64,000 nucleotides of DNA from assembly GCF_932274485.2 (NCBI RefSeq), contig NC_065879.2:18712591-18776590 (forward strand). Reading direction: 5' to 3'. Below are positions 1 to 11,682 of the stretch, piece after piece. This DNA comes from Patella vulgata (lineage: Eukaryota; Mollusca; Gastropoda; Patellidae). The stretch's first letter is position 1. Each line of letters begins with the position of its first letter. The notes under the pieces were generated by a model. The model was not told the origin of the DNA, ran no database searches, and was given only the letters and a program-made list of their open reading frames with translations. Position numbers and translations under genes: made by a program.

Positions 1-850
1 TAGTAAAACTATACATTAATTTTCATCACTCTCCGTTAGAATCAAAGTTATCTTGTCCCAAAGCATCAACCAATGAAATTACCTAGCTCTGCTTAGCTTT
101 AGTAGAAAATGTTAAAGATACATTATGGGAGGTTAGTTAGAAGCTGGTAGTTCTCACTAGATAATGTAATGGCAGTTTGCTAAAAATTTCAGTCAAATTG
201 ATTCAATCTGAACCAAGTATTTAGCGATTGAAATTTCGGCCTAGCCTCGATCATCATTACTAAAGTCTGTACGATAAAAAAAACATAGTCTCAATTATCC
301 ATTTCATGATTAAATAATAAATGAAAGGTGAGCAGAAAATTGGATCCTAATCCAGTAAATATTGCAGGCTAGCGATGATATCGAGAGTTGATTATGGTCT
401 GGATAAGTTAATTAATTTCTAATTAAGAATTGAGATAACACTTCAGGCCTAAAGAAAGACCTGCAATGGGCAGATTTAACTCTTGCATAATGTATGTTTA
501 ATCATTGAACTCGTCACCTAATGAACATCTACATCAAGTTTAAACATTCCACCTCAATTAAATTGCTTATCGCTACATACCCTGAGCAGAAAATGCTCAT
601 AATCGAACTTCGTCAAGCTATTGATGTAATGAAACTATACACCAAGTTTCATAACTCTGAGTACTAGCCCTGAATAAGAACTAAAGTTATCATGTCCCAA
701 ATCATCAACCAATCAAAATGCTTATCTCTGCTTACCCTAAGCCTAAAATGCTCATCTTCGAACTCCATCAAGGTATTCACCTAATAAACACTGACACCAA
801 GTTTGAACATTCTAGCTCAATTAGAAGGAGGGTTATTGTGTCCCAAAATT
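1..850. repeat. Degenerate dispersed and tandem repeats
   Basis: No gene is visible here. Similar blocks recur around 1-110, 490-600 and 625-850. They share phrases such as 'aaagttatc', 'tgtcccaaa', 'atcaaccaat' and 'aaaatgctcat', which suggests a decayed tandem repeat with a unit of very roughly 130-190 bp. Positions 106-330 hold a copy of a dispersed repeat also found in inverse orientation at 3664-3945. Positions 360-500 match another dispersed repeat seen again at about 8990-9125. Confidence 0.5.
106..330 (+). repeat. Dispersed repeat family A, copy 1
   Basis: The block runs from 'aagatacattatggga' through 'aaaatttcagtcaaattgat' to 'agtctcaattatcca'. It resembles the reverse complement of 3664-3945. 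Its first half recurs in both arms of the large palindrome (about 24295-24425 and 28005-28120), and again around 8790-8900 and 43360-43520. No coding content was seen. It may be a short non-autonomous element. Confidence 0.6.
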
Positions 851-986
851 GATCATTTTAGTTAAATCAAATAGTATACAAATAATGAATAATATTTTAA
901 ACATAAAATAAGCATTTGATGTGACCACTATTAGAAAGACATGACACATAATATATAATACAGATTTATGTTGTGACATGTCAATC

Positions 987-3900
987 TTATTGTCCCATAA
1001 ACAGAATACTCTTAGTTAGCTTTTGGCGAACACTTTTGGCTTTTAATTTTATGTTGTGTAGTCTGACAATGTGATATTGCCGTAATTTAAAAAATATTCC
1101 TACAACAAGTCTTACTAAATCATAGTAATGGTTATCTATGCCTGAATGCGTATCATCTATGTGTGAATTTAACTCAAGAACATCTCCCCCCCCCCCCCAA
1201 AATTCTTCTAACACGGCAGCCTGTAATTTTAACATTGTACAACTATGAGCTGGTGTATTTATTGACGACATACATCTTAACAATTTCTCAGCTACAGTAA
1301 TAATTTTAACTAATCCATCTGATGGTTTAAGTAAACCGCCATTATCTTTAATGGTAATAAGAAAATGGGTATTATTATATTTAGTCACTGGGTTTACAAT
1401 AACAGATCGGCAAATATCACACTTTAATTGTGGTAGTGCCTTCCTAACAACATATCCAGAAATATATACAAGAACATTATCAACTAATAAACTCTGTTTT
1501 ACATTTAGATTATTATAATTATCAACATTTTCAACATCTAAAGGCATATGATAATCATCATCATTCATGGAAACCGTGGATGGGACATATGTAGAAGTGG
1601 AAGCTTGAATGATTGCTGTGTCGTCCATTCCTACTACATTGCCACTGGATCCACTTGTACTTGTTCCAGCGCGTGATATAAGGCGTCTAAATGCAGCCTT
1701 AAACTGAATAACAGTGGGGTTATTATTCCAGCCACCTACAAAGAAAAGTTAAAAACTTGATTATACAACAAATAAATGGTTATTATCTTTCAAGAGCACT
1801 AATTAATTTTGTTTTATTGCCTTTCAGGTGTGTGTTTTTCAATATGCCACTTCTTAAATTTCATTGTTGATGACATTCAAGCAGGATTTCAGGAAGAGCT
1901 GTATCGTGTAAAACCATAAAATTCAGAGGACAGTTACCCTCATTGCCATTGGATACCTCTTTTTTACTAGCTGGAATCTCAATAAATTTCCACTTTTGGC
2001 TACAATACATGTATGTTGTATGTTTTAATCAAGAATATAATGATTACAATAATATCAAAGACTTGTCTTATTTTTTATATATTTAGCAAACACAACAGGG
2101 CTACATTTAATTTTGTTTATTCAAATAAATGTTTGTGGATTTGATATTTGCCCATATATATTTTATAAAAATCTTACCAATTCTACGTACAGCATTGAAA
2201 AATAGTTCCAAGTGATCTTGGCTAAATTTATATGTCAGTAGATATTTGAGTGGGTGCACATCAGTATAAAAGAGATCTGAAGACAAACCAAGGATGCTGT
2301 CTATATTTATGACCATTCCCATAAATTCTGTTTTCCTGAAATTTGCAGCATTTAAAGAGATTATTATTCTTTGTTTGTAAAAGATACAAGAAAAATACAG
2401 TTGTTAATGATTCCTATTTTCAGTTATAAGTTTGTGTAAAAGATCAACTTGAATAAAATATTTTCATTTAATATATTTTATGCCAAGGCAGAAATATGCC
2501 AATATACGTAAGCTTATAAATTGATGACTTCATTAAAGATAATAATGATTACCCATTATAATAACATAACCAAACATTCAATGAAGCTATATGTTTATGT
2601 AGTAAAAAGGAAAAACAGAAATTAAATACAACTCTTTAACAAAACTGTTAAACAAAATAAATATCTTTTAATTACTAATAATTACAGTTTATGTTCAGAA
2701 TTAATGGATACATTTAGTGAAATAGATATGTAAACATGTTAATTTGTTATGTGTTGTATTCGGTAAATATCTTAAAAGTGAACCACCAGGAATGACAAGA
2801 AAATTTACTTTGATACAAGTAACATCATTAGAGTATAATGTCCCATTGTTTCATTGTACTGTCTGTTCTATACGATAGTGTCACAGCTAATTCCTTTTTT
2901 TGCAGGAACATCTAATTCCTTATTTGGTGCCGTGACGAAGGATAGTCACGGCGTAACCCTACCTGTAGTGTCACAAAACCAGTTGTACTATTAATATAAT
3001 ATATATAAATGATGTTCACTAATTAATAACTCCTGTAATAATCATGCATTTAAAAATAAACAATTCATAGATCAGGTAATAATATTCAACAAGGTTTAAC
3101 TCCAAATAAAATCTAAAACCAACATCATAATTAGTATCACCTTCGACTACTCGACACTAATATTCTATCAGCAGTTCTTAGAGACAGCAAATAAGACTTT
3201 GTTTCAATAAGAAATTCCATAATATACTGAATATTATGTGGTGTAAGAGGTTTCTTATAACCTTTTCCATAAGGTGAACGGCTATTCAAAATGTCAAATA
3301 GTCTATCAATTACCTGAAATGAACGAGTTATATTGTTTTGGAGTCTGTGTCATGTGCGCGCCTTAACTGTGTATCAGACTATTTATGCTAAGTAATAAAG
3401 TTCCATATAATATTTAGGATAGGATAATAAAATGTTTGTTTTTTTACTATTTTACCTCAATAAATTCTATAGTTGGTTCACATAGATGAAAACCCTGCAC
3501 CCCAAGTTCTTCAGCCGTTTCTAATGCTCGGGCAACAGAACTAGACAATGTCTGCACTGCAAGTGATACCTGAGGAAAAAAGATTATGAATTTACAATCT
3601 AATAATTAAAACCTATGTTTAAGGATTGGTTAATATTACTTAATAATTTGTGGACTGAAAAATGTTGGCTGGATTAGATTCCTATATGCCGCTAACGGCC
3701 GTTGATAATTAAATCAATAAAAGTGGATAATCGAGACTAAGCTGTTTATATTAATGATTTTAGTAATGATGACAGAGACTATGCCAAAATTTCACCCGCT
3801 TCTTTCTCGGCTCATAGTGGATCAATTTGACTGAAATTTTCAGCAAATTACCTTTACACTATCTAGTTTTTAACTATTATAGCGAGAACTGCCATCTCGT

Positions 3901-6900
3901 TATCTTATCTCCCATAATGTATCTTTAAAGTATACATTTTTCTTTAAGTTTAGAAGGATAGAGCTTTAATTTAGAATAGTGTTTATGGTACATTTGCAAA
4001 CATTGTAGATTTGTGCAAGTTCTAATATTTCACTAGTTTATAGCAAATAAAATGATTCTCTAATATTTCAAGGTCTTTGGCAAATTGCATAATAAAAATA
4101 TTTTTTTCTCACTACTGACTAAAAACTTACTTTCATTATTTGTTGTTTAAAGGCTAAATGATTAGCTGAAAGCCTGTTGCCTAAGCGGAGTCCTATCTCT
4201 TCTTGAACTTCATTGAGTTGCCTAATGTGGTCCCATTTTATGGCACCCTTAGCAGACATGAGTGTTCCATAGGCCTCTAGTGCATTTCGGATTAATTTAA
4301 CCATATGACAGACATCCATTACAACCCATATTCTGTGTTTAATTCCCGGCAATTGAAAAAATGGTTTGGGATCGTGCTGATGGTATTCAAAATTACATCC
4401 CAACAAATGACACATACTGATGTTGGATGCATGTCCATCCATTGTGACTGAGTGGGTGACAAAACCACACTCCGACAGCTTCTCGATACATCCCACAAGA
4501 AGCCCAGCTTGCACTTCTGCCTGTAATCCTTTACTTAAATAATATGCCACAGGAGCTTTCCATTTGGATTTGATTCCAACTAACATAAAAACTAGAGCCT
4601 CTTTGGCTTCATCTGTTTCATCAATCCCAGTCCCCAAGTCAACAAACCCAACTAGCTTACCAGCGTGACTGTCATAAGTGACCTGTTTTCGAATAGCCAT
4701 TGCATCTAGCATTAAGCTGCAACTTTGAATTAATAATACTTTCAAGTTAAGTAAAATTACATAAAATTAAAGTTATATTTTAAAAAGGTGACATCCAAAA
4801 CACACACATTAAAGTGAAATTATCTATAAAAATCTTGATGAATTTAACACTGATGGCTGAATATGAAATGAATGAAAAATGGATGATAATGAATATGAAA
4901 ATGAGTTCCTGGCTGGTTTCGAACCTGCATCTTCCTATAACACTGTTCAAGGATGTATTGCTATTATACTACCGAAACTTTGCAAATAACAATCAGAATC
5001 ATCCCTTTGAATTGACATTTCATTCCTGTAGCCACCAAAGTTAATGAAAAATCTTCATTAAATAATTGTTGCAAATGACTTATAATTCCAGCTCGTATGT
5101 TTTACCCTATAACCCAACTTAAAACCAAATTTGTTAATATTACTGATGTTTTGATAAGAATGAAGTATGTATGAGATAACTTACCACTGATACATGCAAC
5201 AATTCTAATGAATGATAAATATATATGAGAATTCATAAATGGTTTAAGCTATATTTATAAATGACATTACAATTGATACACACAAGGAAATATGTGATAT
5301 ACAGATTTTTATGACAATAATGAAAGTTTATGCATGAGGTAGAATAGGTACTGTTTTTTTAGTGCAAACAAATATTTATGTAAATAGATGTCTATTTATA
5401 TCTATGTGTTTGTGAGGTATCTCAATATCTGATTTAAAATCAAACCTTAATTTCACACATGGAAACTTGTTACAAGAATATCTAATCCAAAATTACTTAC
5501 TGTGTGTATTCATCAGGGTTTTCATCTTTTTTGGTAATTAGTGTGTTGATCATACAGGTTGATATACCTGGTTCTGCCTCTATGTTTTCTAACCATCTGA
5601 AATTGCACATATACATGTATGTTTAAACATGTAAAATTTCTGTGAATTCTAAAATGCCTTGATTGCCATTTTTAATTTCTTTATATTTTGTCTATGAAGA
5701 TTTTATCAGAATCAAGAAAATTAAAAAATATTTTTAACATACCTCCTTAACGAACGCCCTGCAGGAAGGGGCAATACTGTTCTTAGGAATTCATATGCTT
5801 TTGGGGAGTATAGATGAAGAGTTAGACTAAAATTTCTCTGTTCTTCTGTATACTCTCCATGTGGTTTATTAAATAAATCTAATGGTATATCTGTAATAGA
5901 TTTTTAATGAAATTTATCTATGATATTACTTCTCATTGAAATTCTCACAAATAGATTTAGGTAGTAGTACTCGGTTTCATTGACACCTCTTAGTTACATG
6001 TACATGACTGGGTGTTATTATTTTGAATGTTCTCGGTTACTTTTGATATTGGCATGTATCGGACTGTAACTTCATGGATTATCACGTTTTTAGCTTGTGA
6101 ACACTGTAGAGGTCAAAATTTTTATCTGATTAAACTTGAAATGTATGCTTATAATCCAAAGATCTCGGTTCTTTTCGATATTCGGACATATCGGAATGTA
6201 ATTTCCTGAATTATGGCCCTTGATTGTAGGAAAAATCACCTCCTTTTTAGCTTGTTCTCTATCCATCTCTCGAAAATGTGGGTGTATCCTGTCTGGCAGC
6301 TACTGGTTGTTTTATGGATCAGTTTTGTCCTTGATTACTCATTTCAATTTTGTTTTGTACAGTTTTTGTGTGCCTCTATCAACCTGGTTAAAACACAGAT
6401 CCTATTTCGTTTCGTTTTTATAGTTCAAAATTTCATTTTACTTGTCTTTACTACACTAGGATCTGGAAGAGTTGTTATTTAACTCGTGTTCTGAATGGTG
6501 TCAGGGATAAGTAAATGAAACGGTCTGTTACGGTGAGCTTTAGGCGTGTTTTGCACGGAACTGTGGGTAATCCACTAGTAACATCAATGCTGATTGGTTA
6601 ATCAAATGTCTGATGTCATAGGGTCAAAGGTCAGTCTTTTGAACCCTGACATGACTTACGGATATAACTTGTCAGATCTTCATGTAGTGTAGTCCATCGA
6701 AAGTATAAAAAAACGAAACGAAATATAGATCTGTATTTTAATCAGATTGTGCCTCTACTAAATGTTAGTTTTTGAAATTTTTAATTGTAGTAGTTTAAAC
6801 AAGAAACTGATTTAATTTTTGTTTAACTTACTCATTGATTTTTATTATTTGTTTGGAAAAGCTAATAAGTACCTTGATAAGCTGCAAGCTTGGTTTCCAG

Positions 6901-9900
6901 TTCAGCATTAATTAAATTCTGGTTTTTCAGCTTCTCTAAGTGAAGTCTACACGTTGCCTTTGCTCTGCCCTCTCGGATAGTAGCATTTCTAGCTTTCTTC
7001 TGTAGATCCTCAACTCTTGTTTCGAGATATACAATTTTATTTTTGACCATATCAAAATCCAGAGCATACGAATGATCCTAACATTTGAAAAACAGATATA
7101 TTATCAGATATAATGTATGACATAGTAAAAATCACACTAAAACTACCTTAAACTTTAAAAAATATTGATGGTTGGATAAAATATATTTTCTGTCATGGAC
7201 TTTATGTGGTAAGATTGGATAGAAGTAACTGAACTAATAAATTAATATTTCACATAACCTACATTGATACTTGCATTGTAAGACCTTTGACATGTCAATT
7301 TAAATACTGTGAAGTGTCTATTATTAATTTCTTAGCATTTCTAGCCCTTGCTAAAAAAATACTGATTCACTATGTTGTAAATACAGCAAATATTTCAGTG
7401 TTAAGATTTGTCTGCAAATAACCACTGCCAGAGTAATTTATAGGACCTGGGAAATGAGAAAAGCCTGTCAGATGACGATTTGGAATAAATAAAAAAATAG
7501 GATTACCTTAAACACAAGTATACTTTTCATGGCCTTTAAGCACTTAAGGTACAAATTGCACCTTAAATTTTACGAAGGTATTCAATTAGAAAAGTTAAGG
7601 AAGAAACCCTCAACACATTAATTAAGGAAACTTCCTGAAATCAGTACCCCAGAATTAAATTGATAAATTATGGTTGAAAATACAATGTTTACATATGAAC
7701 ACCTTGTACAGTTATATGTATGGTACTGTAACCGGTTTATTATTATTAAATCTAAAGAAATTAACGCAAGATGGCCCTGCTCCCTGGTATAAATATGTAA
7801 TACTGTATGAAAATTTAAGTTTTAGATATATTTCTTCGATAATGTTAAAATATACATTTACCTTCTTGTGGTACAAATTGTCTGAACTTGATATACATGT
7901 ACTTATTGGTTCAAAATGTGGTTCTACATCTTCAAGTTTCGCTCTTTTTGAGTTATTGCTTTGTCGTTCACCAAAAGAAATTGTCTGAAATTAAAAAAGT
8001 GATCAAGATATATAATTGATCAAAAGAATACAAACACAAAAAAAGAATACAAAATGTGAAATCATCTTGTAGTAACAAACTTATTCTTGTCCCATATTTT
8101 TGAAACTAAAAAAAGACAAAATTGATTCAGGGTCAAAACAGAGATGAGATATTGATGAATTTAACACTGATGGCTGAATATGAATGAAATGAATGAAAAA
8201 TGGATGATAATGAATATGAAAATGAGTTCCTGGCTGGTTTCGAACCTGCATCTTCCTATAACACTGTTCAAGGATGTATTGCTATTATACTACAGAAACT
8301 TTGCAAATAACAATCAGAATCATCCCTTCGCATTGACATTTCATTCCTGTAGCCACCAAAGTTAAATGCAAACTCATTGCACAAAAAATCACATTCGTTT
8401 TTAGCTTGTTCTTTGTCCAACTCTTTCAAAATGTGGGAATCTTGCATGGCAATCGCTTATTGCAAATTACTTTATAATTCCAGCTCTTAACCGGATGTAT
8501 CCCAACCTAAAACCAGCTTTGTTAATATGACTGATGTTTTGATAAGAATGAAGTATGTATAAGATATACTTACCACTGATACATGCCATAATTCAGATGA
8601 ATGATAAATGTAGGCCTATCCCAACCTAAAACCAGCTTTGTTAATATGACTGATGTTTTGATAAGAATGAAGTATGTATAAGATATACTTACCACTGATA
8701 CATGCCATAATTCAGATGAATGATAAATGTAGGCTTATGTATATATATGAGAATTGAATAATGGTTTATGACATGAATGATTTCGATACAGAGCTGGCCT
8801 TCTTACTACATGTATAATAGTTCGAAAATAGTGAATGCAAAATGAATATATTGAAAATTTCATTCAAATTGTTCCAAGGTTTGACACAATGTGTGCATTA
8901 ATTGTTCAAAGCTTAGCCTTGCTTCACCACTTATGAATTAAATTAAAATATGGCTTCAAACTATCCTAATCCACTTAATTATCAGATATATCCTATGGCA
9001 TCGAGAGTTTATTATGGTCTTGTTGTGTTAATAAATGTCTAATTAAAACTTTATAAAACATTTCTGGCTTAAAAAAAGACCTGCAATATGAAGATTTAGC
9101 TCATTGCATAATGTATATAATTATATGAAATTGTATGACATGAAATTTGATACAGACAATGAAAAATATAATATAAGCCTATTCATACATTGTAATAAAT
9201 TTACTGTTTATGTGCAATGGAAAGCAAAAAGTCTATTTTCATAATTTTTTTTTTTTTGGGGGGGGGGGGTCACTATTATCTGCTATAAATTATGAGTTAA
9301 TAAAAGTTTGTAATTTGTTTACCTGTAAGTGTTCTGGCACATCAAAATTTGTCGGTATTGCATCATTCTTTAATCTTACGATTTGTCCAGTTCTATCCAT
9401 ACAGTCATTATTAAAATGAACGCTGCACAAGAGAGATCGAATCGATGGCTTTTTGTCTCGTCTTCTGCAGTTTCTCTCCCACATTAAAAATCTATTCAGC
9501 TCCTTCTGTTTATTGGGAAATCTAATTTAAAGCAAAAATGTGTTTATATTTTACCAGCCCATTGTTAATTTTAATTACGACAAACTTGTTTTGTAAGTTT
9601 CATTTCATTTAGTTAAATTTAAATTGCTAGGTTGGTTAGATTATTAAAAGTTCATTCAAGTACCATAATAAATAATATGACTTTAACATATAACCAGTAA
9701 GCTGTCCTACATCTATACTATACTTTAACTCACGAGGTACTGTAGCCTATAGTATGCTACTCACACTACTGTAGGCTAGTAATAGTATTATAATAATAGT
9801 ACATGTATTAATACTAAACTTCACTAATACTCTAAAAAAATAGGCTAAATTTACAAACACAAAGGGTCAAGTGGACAACAGTCATCACTCAGTGACATTA

Positions 9901-10497
9901 CAAATACAAGCGAATGATAGGGAGTTTCGTGGTTAGTTCGGGAAAGTAGCTTTTTTTGTACAATTTGTGAATTTGAACTAAAATTAGTAAAATTCATTCT
10001 GATTAGGCCTACTCACTCTCGTGACTCTGGCCTAAATAATAAGTGAAAGTACAACTAGGCCTACAACAACAACACTACAAGTCAACTTACATCATAGGCT
10101 GCTTTACGGGGTAACCTCTAAAAAAGATACGATTGGCTATGTTTAGTAAGCGGTAGGCCTAGACTAGGTCAACAGTGTTAGAGGATCTACATTATTATAA
10201 TAATACCGTATTAAAAATAAACTATTAGTGTACGACAACACGAACACTGAACAGTAGGCCAGCCTAGAAGTAGAACACACAGTTGACACAGGACGCTGAA
10301 GTCTGAACGCTAACATTCTGGGTTCTTAAAATAATATAATCACTATTGTGAATTTCTTACCTGTGGAAGGTTATTCCATTTAATTTTGATGTAGGGTTTT
10401 GATAATTTGTACAGTTAATGGCAAAACACTGTGTCCCTTTGGTGGATACTGAAAACGTAAAAGTTTTGTTTTCCTTTCCATGATCAAACGACGCCAT
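987..10497 (-). CDS. THAP9: THAP9-like P-element transposase, 11 exons, 897 aa
   Basis: Coding exons on the minus strand: 10497-10361, 9521-9323, 7984-7862, 7077-6873, 5890-5743, 5596-5501, 4722-4131, 3569-3456, 3313-3141, 2335-2178 and 1735-987. All junctions are GT-AG and keep phase. They give one open frame of 898 codons, close to human THAP9 (about 903 aa). The THAP zinc finger has C24, C29, C78 and H81, with HRFP at 45-48 and AIPTNF at 100-105. A coiled-coil-like stretch follows at about 163-218. The RNase H-like catalytic core has D309 in LMLDAMAI, D398 in VTMDGHASN, and SQDHLELFF with D636 and E639, matching the P-family DDE/D pattern. A GTP-binding region is expected between these, by family knowledge. 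The C-terminal part has YISGYVVRK and a CDIC pair (C754, C757). The start has a good context (aacaaaATGG). The acceptor of exon 7 could alternatively lie about 6 nt further on. No terminal inverted repeats were recognised, so it may be an active P element or a domesticated host gene. Confidence 0.93.
1186..1198. repeat. C13 homopolymer inside the transposase coding exon
   Basis: Thirteen C residues on the plus strand encode a run of four glycines (W-GGGG-D) in the last exon of the THAP9-like gene. The reading frame is kept as written. Runs of this length are prone to slippage in replication and to sequencing error, so the glycine count should be treated with caution. Confidence 0.9.
3664..3945 (-). 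repeat. Dispersed repeat family A, copy 2, in a transposase intron
   Basis: It lies between exons 7 and 8 of the THAP9-like gene. Read on the minus strand it matches 106-330 over most of its length: 'gatacattatgggaga', then 'aaatttcagtcaaattgat', then 'tctcgattatcca'. It extends further to a GC-rich end containing 'ggccgttagcgg', a motif that recurs near 40420. Confidence 0.6.
4836..5042 (-). mobile_element. tRNA-derived SINE, copy 1
   Basis: On the minus strand the head is tRNA-like. An A-box-like segment 'ggtagtataatagcaat' is followed about 45 nt later by 'gcaggttcgaaacc', a good B box. A near-identical copy is at 8150-8363. Both lie in introns of the same gene (here between exons 6 and 7). 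The sequence beyond (about 5090-5230) is also shared with about 8480-8760, so the duplicated block may be longer than the SINE itself. Confidence 0.65.
5090..5235. repeat. Intronic repeat shared with 8508-8735
   Basis: This block contains 'ctgatgttttgataagaatg' followed by 'cttaccactgatacatg'. It is similar to two tandem units at 8508-8735 in another intron of the same gene. No coding function is evident. Confidence 0.6.
6020..6305 (-). repeat. Fragment of the 332-bp satellite family
   Basis: Read on the minus strand it matches the array at 41523-42906. It includes the end with 'cacattttcgagagatgg' and the phrases 'ggccataattcaggaaatt' and 'gaaccgagatctttgg'. It sits in the intron between exons 4 and 5 of the THAP9-like gene. 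The MITE at 6379-6747 lies just beyond it. Confidence 0.7.
6379..6747. mobile_element. MULE-like MITE with long TIRs and a 10-bp TSD
   Basis: Left (about 6379-6506) and right (about 6636-6747) ends are inverted repeats of each other over roughly 110-125 bp. They share 'acagatc', 'atttcgtttcgttttt' and 'actacac'. The direct repeat TGTGCCTCTA lies at 6369-6378 and 6748-6757. Long TIRs with a 9-10 bp target duplication fit Mutator-like elements by family knowledge. At 369 bp it has no coding capacity. It is inserted in the intron between exons 4 and 5 of the transposase gene. Confidence 0.75.
8150..8363 (-). mobile_element. tRNA-derived SINE, copy 2
   Basis: It is near-identical to 4836-5042, with the same minus-strand B box 'ggttcgaaacc' and A-box-like segment. 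It lies in the intron between exons 2 and 3 of the THAP9-like gene. A short fragment of the satellite family (Ttagcttgttc...aaaatgtggg) follows at about 8395-8460. Confidence 0.65.
8508..8735. repeat. Tandem duplication, two units of about 115 bp
   Basis: The unit 'cccaacctaaaaccagcttt' through 'gaatgataaatgtaggc' occurs twice back to back with hardly any difference, so the duplication is recent. A more diverged relative is at 5090-5235. Confidence 0.8.
8780..9125. repeat. Dispersed repeats in intron 2 of the transposase gene
   Basis: About 8790-8900 resembles family A ('gaatatattgaaaatttca'). About 8990-9125 matches 360-500 ('atcgagagttgattatggtc' type phrases and 'aaagacctgcaat') and, inverted, about 27205-27330. 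No gene was seen in the rest of this intron. Confidence 0.5.
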
Positions 10498-10583
10498 TTT
10501 GTTGCGTAGGATCAATGTACAAGTATGGCCGACATCTGCGCATGTCGCGAAAGCGTCTTTTGATTTGCCGTGGCCATTCTAGT

Positions 10584-10594
10584 CTATTTATATA
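10584..10594 (-). promoter_or_regulatory. TATA-like box upstream of the THAP9-like gene
   Basis: The minus strand reads TATATAAATAG about 87-97 nt upstream of the ATG at 10497. A GC-rich segment with 'catgcgcag' lies between the two. Only about 104 bp separate the start codon from the Gypsy LTR at 10602, so the core promoter appears kept while more distal control regions are now LTR sequence. Confidence 0.5.
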
Positions 10595-10601
10595 TTTCTA
10601 T

Positions 10602-11519
10602 GGGCGTAGTAATATGGTTGCTAGGGATAGTTAGTGATAGTAACATGATCATTCTCACAATAATTTAATGGTGTATTATAATAAATTCATGACCTTACAA
10701 TGCTTGTTACTTTTGTTACTTACTTTGTACATCTCATTATTATATTAGATCCATTAAGTATTTTGAAGTAGGCCTACTTGCTGTTCTTAGGTAGTTCCAA
10801 TTCTTTAGGACCTCGTCGCTGTAAGCTAAGACTTACGCACGATTCATGGGCTAGGTGTTTCTTCATTAATGTATTTGCGCTGGTCTAATTGTACATTACT
10901 TTGATTTTAGATTCAGAATAGGTTACTTACATGTAATGCAATGATTAATTATGAACATCTTTATTAATTTTCATATTATTGTAAAACGTTAACTTGTCAG
11001 GAAAACGTAGTCCTTGTCAGGCAGAATGCGAGCCTGTAGTTGGTCAATAGCTCTGCCTGCAGCCTATAAAAGGACGTCATGTCGTCGATGTCGGCAGATA
11101 GCTCTACGGCAGCCTAGGGTTAGGACCTCTTAAAGCTGGCCTGACAAAAGGAATTATGACGGCGCTACCGACCATCCTGGTAGAACCGTCTCCCCTTGAC
11201 GTTTTTGTATGATCATAACGTAGTTGAGCCTAAGCAATCCGTCAGGCATGGCGGGTTGTCAGGTTGTCAGGGCGAACTTGTCAGGACTTACAGCGTCAAT
11301 TGTCAGGCTGAACATTGTCAGGCATGACACTGGACATTAGAATAAATGACGTTATGGCTATCTCCCACCCCCCACAAGACCCTTCTTATAACCAACACTA
11401 AGGTTACCTGATTAATGTAAATAATGGTCGTGTATTTATCTCATGGTTGTATTGAATAAATCGTATAAAAATGGTGAATATGGTGTTACTTCTAAACAGC
11501 GCAGGCCAAACTGTTACAA
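10602..11519 (+). repeat. Gypsy 5' LTR
   Basis: Positions 10602-11501 match 19318-20217. The end at '...ctgttaca' directly precedes the primer-binding site. Inside are several copies of the short word TTGTCAGG or GTCAGG (about 10998-11330), and an AATAAA-type signal near 11453. Confidence 0.85.
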
Positions 11520-11537
11520 TGGTGTCAGAAGTGGGAT
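11520..11537 (+). other. Gypsy primer-binding site
   Basis: TGGTGTCAGAAGTGGGAT directly follows the LTR end. Its TGG start and its position are as expected for a site complementary to a tRNA 3' end. The tRNA was not identified. Confidence 0.75.
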
Positions 11538-11682
11538 GTCGAAGATATAATGGCATCCAGTGATACGAACCAACGCCGGCTTTTGTGAGTGGTGGTGATG
11601 TAAATAAAATTTTGTGTAAATATGTTACAATATGTTACAGGGGAGAAGAATAATAACTAAATAATACAAAGTATATTAAACG

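Noticed and set aside
7674-7988. Plus-strand open frame of 104 codons
   Set aside because: It overlaps exon 3 of the THAP9-like gene on the opposite strand, where splice signals and phase support the minus-strand reading.
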